This document shows, piece after piece, positions 1 through 7,373 of a stretch of DNA of 32,289 nucleotides. The DNA is from Gammaproteobacteria bacterium (GTDB lineage: Bacteria > Pseudomonadota > Gammaproteobacteria > HK1), in NCBI GenBank assembly GCA_022823045.1, contig JAJDXW010000206.1, positions 1 to 32,289 of the forward strand. The letters are read 5' to 3'. How positions within the stretch are numbered: position 1 is the first letter of the stretch; each line of letters opens with the position of its first letter. The notes beneath the pieces are model-generated. The model saw only the letters and a list, made by a program, of their open reading frames with translations. It was not told the DNA's origin and made no database searches. Both the position numbers and the translations under genes were made by a program.

Positions 1-1362
1 GATCGCGCTCATGAGCCCGGCCTCGCCGCCGGCCCGGACGACGTTGAGCCCTCCCTCGCGGAACTTGGTCATCGACTCCTCGACCAGCTCCGGCCGCACA
101 CCCGCGTCGACCCCGTTCGCCCCGCGGGCCAGCTCCGACCCCGGGCGGGCCGTCGCGGCCTCGAGCCCGGCCTTGATCCGGGCGCGCTCCCAGCCGCCCT
201 CCTTGAAGATGGCCCAGTGCTCGGGTGAGAGGACGAGGAACGCGTCGAAGCTCTTCACGAGCTTGGGGTGCCCGATCGCGTTGAGGCTCATCGCGAGCGA
301 GCGGGCGAGCGATTCGGGGGTGCGGGAGCCCTCGTCCATGTTGGGGATAAGGCCGCCGCCCGCGAAGAGGGTGACCGCGGACGTGCCGGGAGCGACCCCG
401 CGCTCGACGCTGAGGGGCTGCCAGTCGGGGTCCGACTCGTCCTCGGCGAAGCAAAGGGTGTACTTCCCCGGCCAGCCGAGGGTGGCCCGGTCGATTCCGC
501 CCGGCACGCCGCCCCCGACGTTGCGGACGAGGAGCTGGAGGGCGCGGCCGATGCTCGCGTTCGCCCGGTTGCCCTGGCCGAGGGCGTTCACCCCCGAGTT
601 CATGCCGATGCGGCGCGTGACCGATCCGTTCACCACCACCATCGGGCCCGAGAAGTACGTGGTGCAGAGGAGTCCGTGCATCGCGAACGCGGGGTCGAGG
701 GCCGCCTCGACGACGGCGAGGACGACCGGCAGGTACTCGGGCTTGCAGCCGGCCATGACCGCGTTGATCGCGACCTTCTCCACCGTGCAGGGGACGTTGT
801 TGGGCGGGATCGCGCCGACGACCTCCTGCGGATCGCGCGTCGTGCCCCCGAGCATCCGGAGCACCCGCACCGCCGTCGGGGGCACCACCGGAAGCCCGTC
901 GCTCCAGCCCCGCGCGAAGCAGAGCTCGTGCTCGTCCTCGGGGGCCGGTACGTCGATGACGCGGGCCGCGAGGGGCGGGGAGCCGAATGCGACCTCCAGG
1001 ATCTCCGGCATGCCGGGATCGACGCTCTTCGAGCCGCAGCCGGGCTGGAAGTCGGGGAGGCCGGGGCCGAGCGGGCCGAGACCCGTCACGCGGCTCCACT
1101 CGCCGCGGTCCCACCCGACGGTGCGTTCCGCTTCCGCGCCGCCGTCGAAGCGGATGAGGGTCGGGACGGTCTCGATGTCGAGCCGCCACGAATGCTCGAG
1201 GGAGCGGTCGTCGACCGCGTCGATGCCCTCGGGGAACGCCGGATCGTCCTGCGTGTAGACGGTGAGCCCCGCCCCCGTCGCGGCGATTTCGCGCAGCACC
1301 GGCTGCACGAGCTCGCAGGTCGGGCAGTCGCGCTTGGCGACGACGATGAAGCTCGTGCTCAT
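1..1362 (-). CDS. Thioredoxin-like / 'DGLPVVPPT' domain protein (3' end outside window)
   Basis: The reading frame is open for 454 codons from the ATG at 1362 to the window edge, so the C-terminus is missing. The first ~90 residues look like a thioredoxin or glutaredoxin fold: a beta strand (FIVVAK) is followed by CPTC at residues 13-16, and a cis-proline-like TVPTLIRF comes later. A Gly/Pro linker with GCGSK (Cys109) leads to a long second domain containing WSDGLPVVPPTAVRV and KVAINAVMAGCKPEYLPVV, blocks I associate with uncharacterised proteins found near UGSC-type (seleno)proteins. The CxxC pair suggests thiol-disulfide chemistry; the substrate is unknown. It lies 119 bp downstream of the CoA-transferase/lyase pair on the same strand and may share their transcript. 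A GGAG about 11 bases upstream is a weak ribosome site. The frame is certain, the function only partial. Confidence 0.8.
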   Translation of the reverse strand, partial: MSTSFIVVAKRDCPTCELVQPVLREIAATGAGLTVYTQDDPAFPEGIDAVDDRSLEHSWRLDIETVPTLIRFDGGAEAERTVGWDRGEWSRVTGLGPLGPGLPDFQPGCGSKSVDPGMPEILEVAFGSPPLAARVIDVPAPEDEHELCFARGWSDGLPVVPPTAVRVLRMLGGTTRDPQEVVGAIPPNNVPCTVEKVAINAVMAGCKPEYLPVVLAVVEAALDPAFAMHGLLCTTYFSGPMVVVNGSVTRRIGMNSGVNALGQGNRANASIGRALQLLVRNVGGGVPGGIDRATLGWPGKYTLCFAEDESDPDWQPLSVERGVAPGTSAVTLFAGGGLIPNMDEGSRTPESLARSLAMSLNAIGHPKLVKSFDAFLVLSPEHWAIFKEGGWERARIKAGLEAATARPGSELARGANGVDAGVRPELVEESMTKFREGGLNVVRAGGEAGLMSAI

Positions 1363-1434
1363 GGACGTGGCGGCTCCGTGGGGCGGGGGGTGAGGGGATT
1401 CTGCCCCAAGCTCGCCACCACCACCAACCCCGGC

Positions 1435-1466
1435 GGGGGCGGCGGGAGGCGGCGGGGGTCGGCGGG
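1435..1466 (+). other. G-quadruplex-type motif in a 119-bp gap
   Basis: Four runs of three to five G (1435-1439, 1444-1446, 1454-1458, 1464-1466) are separated by loops of 4, 7 and 5 bases, which fits the G3+N1-7 rule. A 6-bp perfect stem, CGGCGG / CCGCCG, at 1460-1474 overlaps it, a few bases past the lyase stop codon. The motif is on the strand opposite to the flanking genes, so their RNA would be C-rich here. In DNA this GC-rich it may be chance. The stem could also act as a weak 3' end for the lyase transcript, although no T-run follows it. Confidence 0.35.
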
Positions 1467-1481
1467 AACCGCCGGCTGCGG

Positions 1482-2366
1482 TCAGCGGGCGGTGCGGGCG
1501 GCGATCGCGTCGGCGATGCGCAGCACCGCCTTCGCGCGCTCGGCGACCGGCACGTCCACCATCTTGCCGTCCACGCTGATCGCGCCGTCGCCGCGGTCCA
1601 GCGCCTCGTCATAGGTGGCGACGATGCGGCGCGCCTCCTCGATCTCCGCCTCGCTCGGCCCGAACTCCTCGTTGCAGATCCGCACCTGGTTCGGGTGGAT
1701 GCAGGTGGCGCCCTTGAGGCCCATCTTCTTCGAGCGCCGGACAATGCGGCGGAAGCGGTCGGTATCGCGGAACTCGGCGATCGATCCGACGAAACCCATC
1801 GGCAGCAACCCGGCCTCGTTCGCGCAGGCCACCATCTGCTGCTTCGGTCCGAACAGCGTCTCCTCGTCGGGAGTCATTCCCATGGAGAGGCCGAAGTCCT
1901 CGGACCCGAGCGAAAGGGCGACGCTGCGCGGGTCGGCGTGGGCGATGGTGCGCAGGTTGAGATAGCCCTTCGCGGTCTCGACGGCGAGGCAGAGCCTGAT
2001 CCGCCCGGCCGGAATGCCCCGTTCCGCCTCGAGCTCCGCAACCGTCTCGCCGAGCGCGACGACGTGCTCGGCGCTGTCCACCATCGGGCAGAGGAGGGCG
2101 GTGAGCTCCGGGATCACGACCGCCTCGAGGTCGCGCACCGCGAGCCGCCACGGCCGGTTGACGCGCACCAGGGTGTCGATGCCGCGCGCCGCGAAGCCGC
2201 GCACGATGTCGGGCGCCGCCTCCCGGGCGGAGGCCTTGGCGTTCGCCGCCACCGAGTCCTCGAGGTCGAGGATGAGCGCGTCCGCGCCGACTTCCGGACC
2301 CTTGGCGATGAACCGCTCGGCCGTCGCCGGCACGAAGAGCTGCGACCGCCAGACGGGAAGGCTCAT
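1482..2366 (-). CDS. CitE-like HpcH/HpaI family CoA-ester lyase
   Basis: This 294-residue protein belongs to the CitE / malyl-CoA / citramalyl-CoA lyase family of Mg-dependent TIM-barrel enzymes, which split or form beta-hydroxyacyl-CoA esters. Family landmarks are LFVPA (residues 10-14), DALILDLEDSVA (29-40), the substrate arginine in VRVN (67-70), the metal-binding Glu130 in LAVETAKG and Asp157 in SLGSEDFG, and a C-terminal HPNQV. The length is normal for the stand-alone family. Its ATG overlaps the stop of the upstream CoA-transferase (ATGA), so the two are probably translationally coupled. A CoA-transferase that activates a dicarboxylic acid, followed by a lyase that cleaves the CoA ester, is a recurrent pairing, as in itaconate/citramalate or methylated dicarboxylate breakdown. 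Which acid is used cannot be read from the sequence. Confidence 0.92.
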   Translation of the reverse strand: MSLPVWRSQLFVPATAERFIAKGPEVGADALILDLEDSVAANAKASAREAAPDIVRGFAARGIDTLVRVNRPWRLAVRDLEAVVIPELTALLCPMVDSAEHVVALGETVAELEAERGIPAGRIRLCLAVETAKGYLNLRTIAHADPRSVALSLGSEDFGLSMGMTPDEETLFGPKQQMVACANEAGLLPMGFVGSIAEFRDTDRFRRIVRRSKKMGLKGATCIHPNQVRICNEEFGPSEAEIEEARRIVATYDEALDRGDGAISVDGKMVDVPVAERAKAVLRIADAIAARTAR

Positions 2367-3613
2367 ATCGTTCCCTCCTCCCGGAGGCGGGCGAGGTCGA
2401 GGCCGAGGCCGAGCCCGCCGAGGATCTCCTCGTTGTGCGCGCCGAGCGCGGGCGCGGGGGTGCGGATCGCGCCCGGCGTCTCCGAAAGGCGCGGAATGAC
2501 GTTGTGCATCGGCAGCCGGCCGAGCTCGTCGTCGGGAAGGTTGACGAGCACACCGCGCTCGCGCGCATGGGGGTCTTCCTTGAGCTGCGCGGCGGAGTAG
2601 ATGGGCCCCGCCGTCACCCCCGCCCGGTCAAAGACCTCCATCGCCTCGGTGAGGGTGCGCTCGGCGATGAACCCGCCGACGATCGCGTCGACCTCCTCGC
2701 GGTGGGCGGAGCGCGCCGGCGGGGTGTTGAAGCGCGGGTCGTCGCACATGTCGGCGCGGCCGATGGCGCGGAAGATGCGCATCGCCATCGACTGCATGGA
2801 GCCGCTCATCGCGATCCACTCCCCGTCCCGGGTCCGGTAGGCATTGCGGGGCGAGGTGGTGCTGGAGGCGTTGCCGACCCGGGGGGGCGCCTCGCCGGTC
2901 GCGCGGTGGATCGCGGCGTCGGGGCCGAGGATCGAGACGAGGGGCTCGAGCAGCGAGAGGTCGATGACCTGGCCGGGGCCGCCCTTCCGCTCGATCTCCC
3001 GGAGCGCCACCATGACCCCGAACGCGCCGTAGAGCCCCGCCACCATGTCGGCGAGGGCGAGCGGCGGGAGGGCCGGCGGCTTGTCGGGAAAGCCGTTCTT
3101 GTACGCGAAGCCCGACATCGCCTCGACGAGAGTCCCGAACCCCGGCTTGCCGGCATAGGGGCCGGTCTGACCGTAGCCGCTCACGCGAACGACGACGAGC
3201 CCGGGGTTGCGGGCGTGCAGGGTTTCCGGACCGAGCCCCATGCGCTCCAGGGCGCCGGCCCGGAAGTTCTCGACGAGGACCCGCGCGGTCGGCACGAGGT
3301 CGAGGAGAATGGCGCGGCCCGCCTCGGTTCTGAGGTTGAGCGAGATGCTCTTCTTGTTGCGGGCGTAGACCTTCCAGGAACACGCGACGCCGGCCGCGGT
3401 CCATTCCCGGAGGGCGTCGCCGCGGGCGGGGTCCTCGACCTTGACCACCTCGGCGCCGTGGTCGGCGAGCACGTGGGTGATCGCGTTGCCGGCCACGAGG
3501 CGGGAGATGTCGAGCACCCGCACGCCGTCGAGCGCGCGCGGTGCGTCAGGTTGATAGTCGAGGTCCATGAACGAGGGCGGTCCGGGTCGGGAACGCTGCG
3601 GATGGTGCGTCAT
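2363..3613 (-). CDS. CaiB/BaiF family (family III) CoA-transferase
   Basis: Family III CoA-transferases move CoA between carboxylic acids through an aspartyl-CoA thioester. The N-terminal block LDGVRVLDISRLVAG, then HGAEVVKVEDPARGD, VLVENFRAG and VRVSGYGQTGPY, are standard family signatures. The likely catalytic Asp is in LADMVAGLYGAFG, about residue 189 from the chosen start. The start taken is the ATG at 3613 because GGAG sits eight bases before it, giving 416 residues. The ATG at 3568 (MDLDYQ, 401 residues) fits the usual family N-terminus slightly better but has no clear ribosome site. It is the first gene of a leftward operon with the CitE-like lyase, which it overlaps by four bases. It presumably makes the acyl-CoA that the lyase cleaves. 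Confidence 0.92.
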   Translation of the reverse strand: MTHHPQRSRPGPPSFMDLDYQPDAPRALDGVRVLDISRLVAGNAITHVLADHGAEVVKVEDPARGDALREWTAAGVACSWKVYARNKKSISLNLRTEAGRAILLDLVPTARVLVENFRAGALERMGLGPETLHARNPGLVVVRVSGYGQTGPYAGKPGFGTLVEAMSGFAYKNGFPDKPPALPPLALADMVAGLYGAFGVMVALREIERKGGPGQVIDLSLLEPLVSILGPDAAIHRATGEAPPRVGNASSTTSPRNAYRTRDGEWIAMSGSMQSMAMRIFRAIGRADMCDDPRFNTPPARSAHREEVDAIVGGFIAERTLTEAMEVFDRAGVTAGPIYSAAQLKEDPHARERGVLVNLPDDELGRLPMHNVIPRLSETPGAIRTPAPALGAHNEEILGGLGLGLDLARLREEGTI

Positions 3614-3678
3614 CGGGCACACTCCGGCAAGGCCCGCCGCCGGCACCGCCTTCGTCTCCGGAAGCGCCGGAGGTCCGA

Positions 3679-3727
3679 GTGACACGCATTACGCGCGCAC
3701 GTAGAGTGCGCGCATCGTGAACGTCAC
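3679..3727. promoter_or_regulatory. 49-bp dyad between divergent operons
   Basis: A perfect 8-bp inverted repeat, GCGCGCAC (3693-3700) and GTGCGCGC (3706-3713) around GTAGA, is nested in an outer perfect 5-bp repeat, GTGAC (3679-3683) and GTCAC (3723-3727). Both pairs share the same centre at 3703. It lies in the 241-bp gap between the leftward CoA-transferase gene and the rightward decarboxylase-family gene, where an operator controlling both arms would sit. It could also fold as a hairpin in RNA. No regulator gene is adjacent. Operator function is inference. Confidence 0.5.
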
Positions 3728-3854
3728 CCTGTCCATCGACGAGCGGCTCGATGCGCTCGGCCGCCTGCAGAGCCGGCTCGGGCTCGACCGGGGGGCGGCG
3801 GCCGGCTGGGAGGAGGGGGTGAGACAGGGGCGGCATTGCACGAGGAGGGACGAC

Positions 3855-4313
3855 GTGACGGATTCGGGATTCGAGAAGAGCGAGCGCTTCGATCGGGGGC
3901 TTGCGCTCCGCAAGGAGGTACTCGGGCGGGAGCACGTCGAGCGCTCCCTCGCCCGGGCGGAGGAGGACCCGTTCCTGCTTCCCGTCCAGCAGCTCGCGGT
4001 GGAGTTCGGCTGGGGCGAGGTGTGGTCGCGGCCCGGGCTCCCCCGGAAGACGCGGAGCTTTCTCAGCATCGCGTACCTCGCCGCCTTGGGCAAGACCGAC
4101 GAGCTCGGAGCGCACGTCGCGGGGGCGGTGCGAAACGGCGCGACCCGGGAGGAGATCCGGGAGGTATTGCTCCAGGCCGCCCTCTACTGTGGAATGCCGG
4201 CCGGGCTCGAGGCGTTCCGGGTCGCGAAGCGCGCGCTCGACAAGCTGGACGAGGCCGGCCGCGTCGGGGGCGAGGCGGGCGAGGGGGAATCGACGGAGGG
4301 TGTCGGGTCATGA
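3855..4313 (+). CDS. Carboxymuconolactone decarboxylase family protein
   Basis: The 152-residue product has the all-helical CMD (AhpD-like) fold: SFLSIAYLAALGKTDELGAHVAGAVRNGATREEIREVLLQAALYCGMPAGLEAF is the characteristic core, ending in the conserved glycine-rich segment. Members include 4-carboxymuconolactone decarboxylase of the protocatechuate branch and many uncharacterised homologues. There is no CxxC pair as in AhpD, which argues for the decarboxylase-like rather than the peroxidase branch. The start is the GTG at 3855, with a near-perfect GGAGGG five bases upstream; in-frame codons before it code for non-family sequence. Its stop overlaps the ATG of the next gene (ATGA), so both are probably made together. 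The operon diverges from the CoA-transferase/lyase arm. Confidence 0.88.
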   Translation: MTDSGFEKSERFDRGLALRKEVLGREHVERSLARAEEDPFLLPVQQLAVEFGWGEVWSRPGLPRKTRSFLSIAYLAALGKTDELGAHVAGAVRNGATREEIREVLLQAALYCGMPAGLEAFRVAKRALDKLDEAGRVGGEAGEGESTEGVGS

Positions 4314-5026
4314 GCACGGTGAATCGGGGCGGGAAGTCGATCTACGGCGCGAGCGTCGGGGTCCTGATGCTCGAGACGCGGTTCCCCCGCATTCCGGGCG
4401 ACGTCGGCAACGCGGCCACGTGGCCCTTTCCGGTCCTGTTTCGCATCGTGCGTGACGCGTCCCCGGACCGGGTCGTCCGACAGGGCGCGCCGGGCCTCCT
4501 CGACGCGTTCGTGGAGGCGGGGAAGGAGCTGGTGGGCATCGGCGCGGACGGTCTCACCACGAGCTGCGGCTTCCTCGCCCTCCAGCAGGAGGAGCTCGCC
4601 CGCGCCTGCCGGGTCCCGGTCGCCACCTCGTCGCTCATGCAGGTCGCCCTCGTGGAGGCCCTGCTCCCTCCCGGGAAGCGGGCCGGCATCCTCACCATCT
4701 CGAAGGCATCGCTCACCGAGGAGCATCTCGCCCTCGCGGGCGCGCCCCTCGACACCCCGATCGCGGGCACCGACGACGGCCGGGAGTTCACCCGGGTCAT
4801 CCTCGGCGACGAGTCCGAGCTCGACGTCGACCTCGCGCGGCAGGACGTGGTGGACGGCGCGCGCCGGCTCGTCGAGGAGCACCCCGGGGTCGGCGCCCAG
4901 GTGCTCGAGTGCACCAACATGTGCCCCTACTCGGCGGACGTGGCGGAGGCGGTCGGGCTCCCCGTCTACGACTTCGTGACCTTCATCACCTGGTTCCAGT
5001 CGGGCCTCAAGCCCCGCCGCTTCTGA
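4310..5026 (+). CDS. Asp/Glu/hydantoin racemase superfamily protein
   Basis: The 238-residue product carries the two active-site cysteines of the aspartate/glutamate racemase superfamily, Cys86 in GLTTSCGFL and Cys201 in VLECTNM, in the two mirrored halves of the fold. The family includes racemases, maleate isomerases and arylmalonate decarboxylases, which use the same cysteine pair or one of the two. Here both are present, so a racemase or isomerase is more likely than a decarboxylase. The ATG at 4310 overlaps the previous stop, with GGAGGG some nine bases upstream. Beside a CMD protein and a CoA-transferase/lyase pair it may process a dicarboxylic or amino-dicarboxylic acid. The exact substrate is unknown. 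Confidence 0.87.
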   Translation: MSTVNRGGKSIYGASVGVLMLETRFPRIPGDVGNAATWPFPVLFRIVRDASPDRVVRQGAPGLLDAFVEAGKELVGIGADGLTTSCGFLALQQEELARACRVPVATSSLMQVALVEALLPPGKRAGILTISKASLTEEHLALAGAPLDTPIAGTDDGREFTRVILGDESELDVDLARQDVVDGARRLVEEHPGVGAQVLECTNMCPYSADVAEAVGLPVYDFVTFITWFQSGLKPRRF

Positions 5027-5144
5027 ACCCCCCGGCGCCGTGCCCCACCGCGCCGCCCGGGCGGCCCGGACGGCCGACCCGCGCGTTGAATCCTGCGCGT
5101 TGGACATGACCGGGAGTGGCTCTTGCCCGGACTCGGACGAATCC

Positions 5145-6209
5145 ATGCGAACAGCTTCGGCAGAAGACTCGACCTCTCCGGCGGTGGCCGCGCAGGCGAG
5201 GCTCCACCACCAGTATCTCCTCGGCCTCGAGCTCATGATCGCGACCCGCGAAGGGCCGGAGGTCGTCGGTGACTGGATGTTCCGGCTCTTCCGCCGCCAG
5301 CATGAGGAGAAGTTCCTTTCGAGCTTCCGGAAGCTGGGGCTCGACGGGGAGCCGCACGCGGTGGCGTGCGCGAAGTACCACGTCCTCTCGAACCGCATGG
5401 GCGGGGTCGATGTCGAATACATGGAAGAGTCCGCCGCCAAGGCCTGGGTACGGTTCCGGTATCCGCGGTGGATGTACGACGGGCCGGCAATCTGCGGCGT
5501 GCCGATCGAGGCGAGCCGCGGGTTTCTCCGGGGCTGGTACGCGCAAAACGGCGTGTCGCTCGACAATCCGCGGCTCGGATTCGTGTGCGTTTCCGAGGAC
5601 ATGAGCGGCGAGTTCGGCCTCTGCGGATACTTCCGGGAGCATGACCGCGACCTCGGCGAGGACGAGCGCCTGGTCTTCGCGCCCCACGAACGCCCGCCCG
5701 CCTTCGACCCGGAGCGTCAGCCCGTCCCGCCCCCGGACGAATGGAGCGAAGCGCGCGTCGCGAGAGCGAACCGGAACTACGCCATCGAGTTCATCCGGAA
5801 TGGGATTCGCGAGCTGGTCCCGGTGATTGGAGAGACGAAGACGCTGGAGCACGGAAAGCTCGCCGCACGGTTGACGGGCCTGCAGCACTGGCGCCACCTG
5901 GCGGGCGCGGTGGGCGGGGTGGATGGCGGGCCGAAGGAAGCGGCCGAGTTCCTGCGCGCCATGTTCCGGGGCATGGGCGATACGGCCGAGGTGGAAGACG
6001 CCGGGCGGGGAGGCGTCGCCCTCCGCCACACCGGGCTTCGAATCGTGCGGGGTCTCGCCGGCCCCGAGCGCGACCACCTGCTTGCCTGCTGGATCGAGCT
6101 CTGGCGAGGCGCGGTCCATTCGCATCGCGAGTTCATGGCCGTCGACGCCGACGTCGACGGGGACGGGGATGCCCTCATCTGGAGGATCTGCCCGGCCCGA
6201 GAGTCGTGA
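5145..6209 (+). CDS. Conserved protein of unknown function
   Basis: I cannot assign a function. The product is 354 residues from the ATG at 5145, soluble, with no signal peptide or membrane segment. An N-terminal helical part (LHHQYLLGLELMIATREG, then GDWMFRLFRRQHEEKFL) precedes a region rich in Trp, Tyr and Arg (KAWVRFRYPRWMYDG) and ICGVPIEASRGFLRGWYAQNG and NPRLGFVCVSEDMSGEFGLCGYF. The aromatic/glycine pattern looks like a small-molecule-binding enzyme. It recalls conserved proteins in aromatic- or amino-acid-degrading clusters, but that is impression only. Upstream in-frame starts at 5106 and 5040 exist; the N-terminal extension they add is low-complexity, and no start has a strong ribosome site. 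It is 119 bp from the racemase gene and may be read separately. Confidence 0.75.
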   Translation: MRTASAEDSTSPAVAAQARLHHQYLLGLELMIATREGPEVVGDWMFRLFRRQHEEKFLSSFRKLGLDGEPHAVACAKYHVLSNRMGGVDVEYMEESAAKAWVRFRYPRWMYDGPAICGVPIEASRGFLRGWYAQNGVSLDNPRLGFVCVSEDMSGEFGLCGYFREHDRDLGEDERLVFAPHERPPAFDPERQPVPPPDEWSEARVARANRNYAIEFIRNGIRELVPVIGETKTLEHGKLAARLTGLQHWRHLAGAVGGVDGGPKEAAEFLRAMFRGMGDTAEVEDAGRGGVALRHTGLRIVRGLAGPERDHLLACWIELWRGAVHSHREFMAVDADVDGDGDALIWRICPARES

Positions 6210-6254
6210 TTGCGTACCCTCGCCCCCCGATCCAACGTTTTCGGAGAAGCTGAA

Positions 6255-6614
6255 GTGTCCGAATCGATCGTCATCTACCACAACCCCCGGTGCAGCAAGT
6301 CGCGCCAGACGCTCGCGCTCATCCGCGACCGGGGAGTCGAGCCGGAGATCGTCGAGTACCTGAAGACGCCGCTCGACGGGGAGGCGCTCCGGGACCTTCT
6401 CGGCGTGCTCGGCATGACCGCCCGCGACCTCGTCCGGAGCGGCGAGGCTCCGTACCGCGAGCTCGGTCTCGGCGATCCGGACACGCCGGAAGAAGACCTC
6501 GTCGCCGCCATCGCCGCGCACCCGGTCCTCATGCAGCGCCCGATCGTGCGAAGGGGGGGCCGGGCGGTGGTGGGACGCCCGCCCGAACGGGTCGCCGACC
6601 TCCTCGACGACTGA
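6255..6614 (+). CDS. arsC: ArsC-family (glutaredoxin-dependent) reductase
   Basis: The 119-residue product matches the thioredoxin-fold ArsC family that reduces arsenate with glutathione and glutaredoxin. The N-terminus VIYHNPRCSKSR contains the catalytic Cys (residue 13) with the basic residues that hold the oxyanion. IVEYLKTPL and the C-terminal QRPIVRRGGRAVVGRPPE are standard ArsC blocks supplying the other arginines. The start is the GTG at 6255, with GGAG eight bases upstream; this gives the usual family N-terminus. No ars regulator or efflux pump is adjacent, so a role in arsenic resistance is not supported by context. A general oxidoreductase role, as for YffB/Spx-type relatives, remains possible. 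Confidence 0.9.
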   Translation: MSESIVIYHNPRCSKSRQTLALIRDRGVEPEIVEYLKTPLDGEALRDLLGVLGMTARDLVRSGEAPYRELGLGDPDTPEEDLVAAIAAHPVLMQRPIVRRGGRAVVGRPPERVADLLDD

Positions 6615-6715
6615 GCACGCCGACGCCGAACGCGCGCGCGCCGCGACGGCTTGACCCTGCCCCGGGGAGCCCCGATAGTGCGCCGCTTCCCCATCGCCGC
6701 CGGACGAGACCAACG

Positions 6716-7327
6716 ATGTTCTTCGACGACCGACGCAAGCACGGACTCCGTCACAACCCCTTCAAGGCCCTCGTCGCGCCCCGCCCCATCGCGTGGGTGA
6801 GCAGCGTGGACCCGGACGGGGTCCCGAACCTCGCCCCGTTCAGCTACTTCAACGCGTGCGCGGACCGCCCGCCCACCATCGTCTTCGCACCCAACAACCC
6901 CCGGCCGAACGGCGAGGGCAAGGACACCCTCCGCAACATCGAGCAGACCAACGAGTTCGTCGTCAACCTCGCCGGCTACGACCTCCGGAAGGCGATGAAC
7001 GAGACCTCCGCCCACGTCGATCCGTCGGTGGACGAGTTCGCGCTCGCGGGCCTCACCCCGGTTCCCTCGGTGCACGTCAAGGTGCCGCGCATCAAGGAGG
7101 CGCCGGCCAGCCTCGAGTGCCGCTTCCTCACCCGCCTCCGGCTTCCGAGCGACCATCCGAAGGTCGAGAACAACCTCGTCATCGGCCAGGTCGTCGGCAC
7201 CCACATCGACGATCGGATCATCCGCGACGGCATGGTGGACATGGCCGCGTACCGGCCGGTCGCCCGCCTCGGCTACATGGACTACACCTCGGTCGAGACC
7301 GTCTTCGAGATGCTCCGCCCCGACTGA
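6716..7327 (+). CDS. Flavin reductase-like / FMN-binding split-barrel protein
   Basis: The 203-residue product is a DIM6/NTAB-type split-barrel flavoprotein. Family features are the N-terminal KALVAPRPIAWVSSVDPDGVPNLAPFSYFNACADRPPTIVFAP, in which the RPIAWVS and NLAPFSYF strands line the FMN site, then DTLRNIEQTNEFVVNLAGYDL, and the C-terminal RPVARLGYMDY. Such proteins bind FMN; some are NAD(P)H:flavin reductases, others oxidoreductases of unknown substrate. The ATG at 6716 agrees with the typical family start (MFFD), though no strong ribosome site precedes it. It is 101 bp from arsC on the same strand and converges on the isonitrile hydratase gene. Confidence 0.88.
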   Translation: MFFDDRRKHGLRHNPFKALVAPRPIAWVSSVDPDGVPNLAPFSYFNACADRPPTIVFAPNNPRPNGEGKDTLRNIEQTNEFVVNLAGYDLRKAMNETSAHVDPSVDEFALAGLTPVPSVHVKVPRIKEAPASLECRFLTRLRLPSDHPKVENNLVIGQVVGTHIDDRIIRDGMVDMAAYRPVARLGYMDYTSVETVFEMLRPD

Positions 7328-7373
7328 CGGCGCGCCCCGACCGATGACCTGACCGCTTGCGCCTTGTGCTGCG

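Noticed and set aside
1024-1038. Selenocysteine reading at GCGSK
   Set aside because: The codon is TGC (cysteine), with no in-frame TGA, so there is no sign of selenocysteine.
11-1614. Two long plus-strand open frames covering the left edge
   Set aside because: They are antisense to a 454-codon frame with recognisable CPTC and DGLPVVPPT blocks; their translations are Arg/Pro/Ala-rich, as expected for shadows in GC-rich DNA.
3717-3854. N-terminal extension of the CMD-family protein from an ATG at 3717
   Set aside because: The GTG at 3855 has GGAGGG five bases upstream, and the extension is not family-like and lies in the intergenic dyad region.
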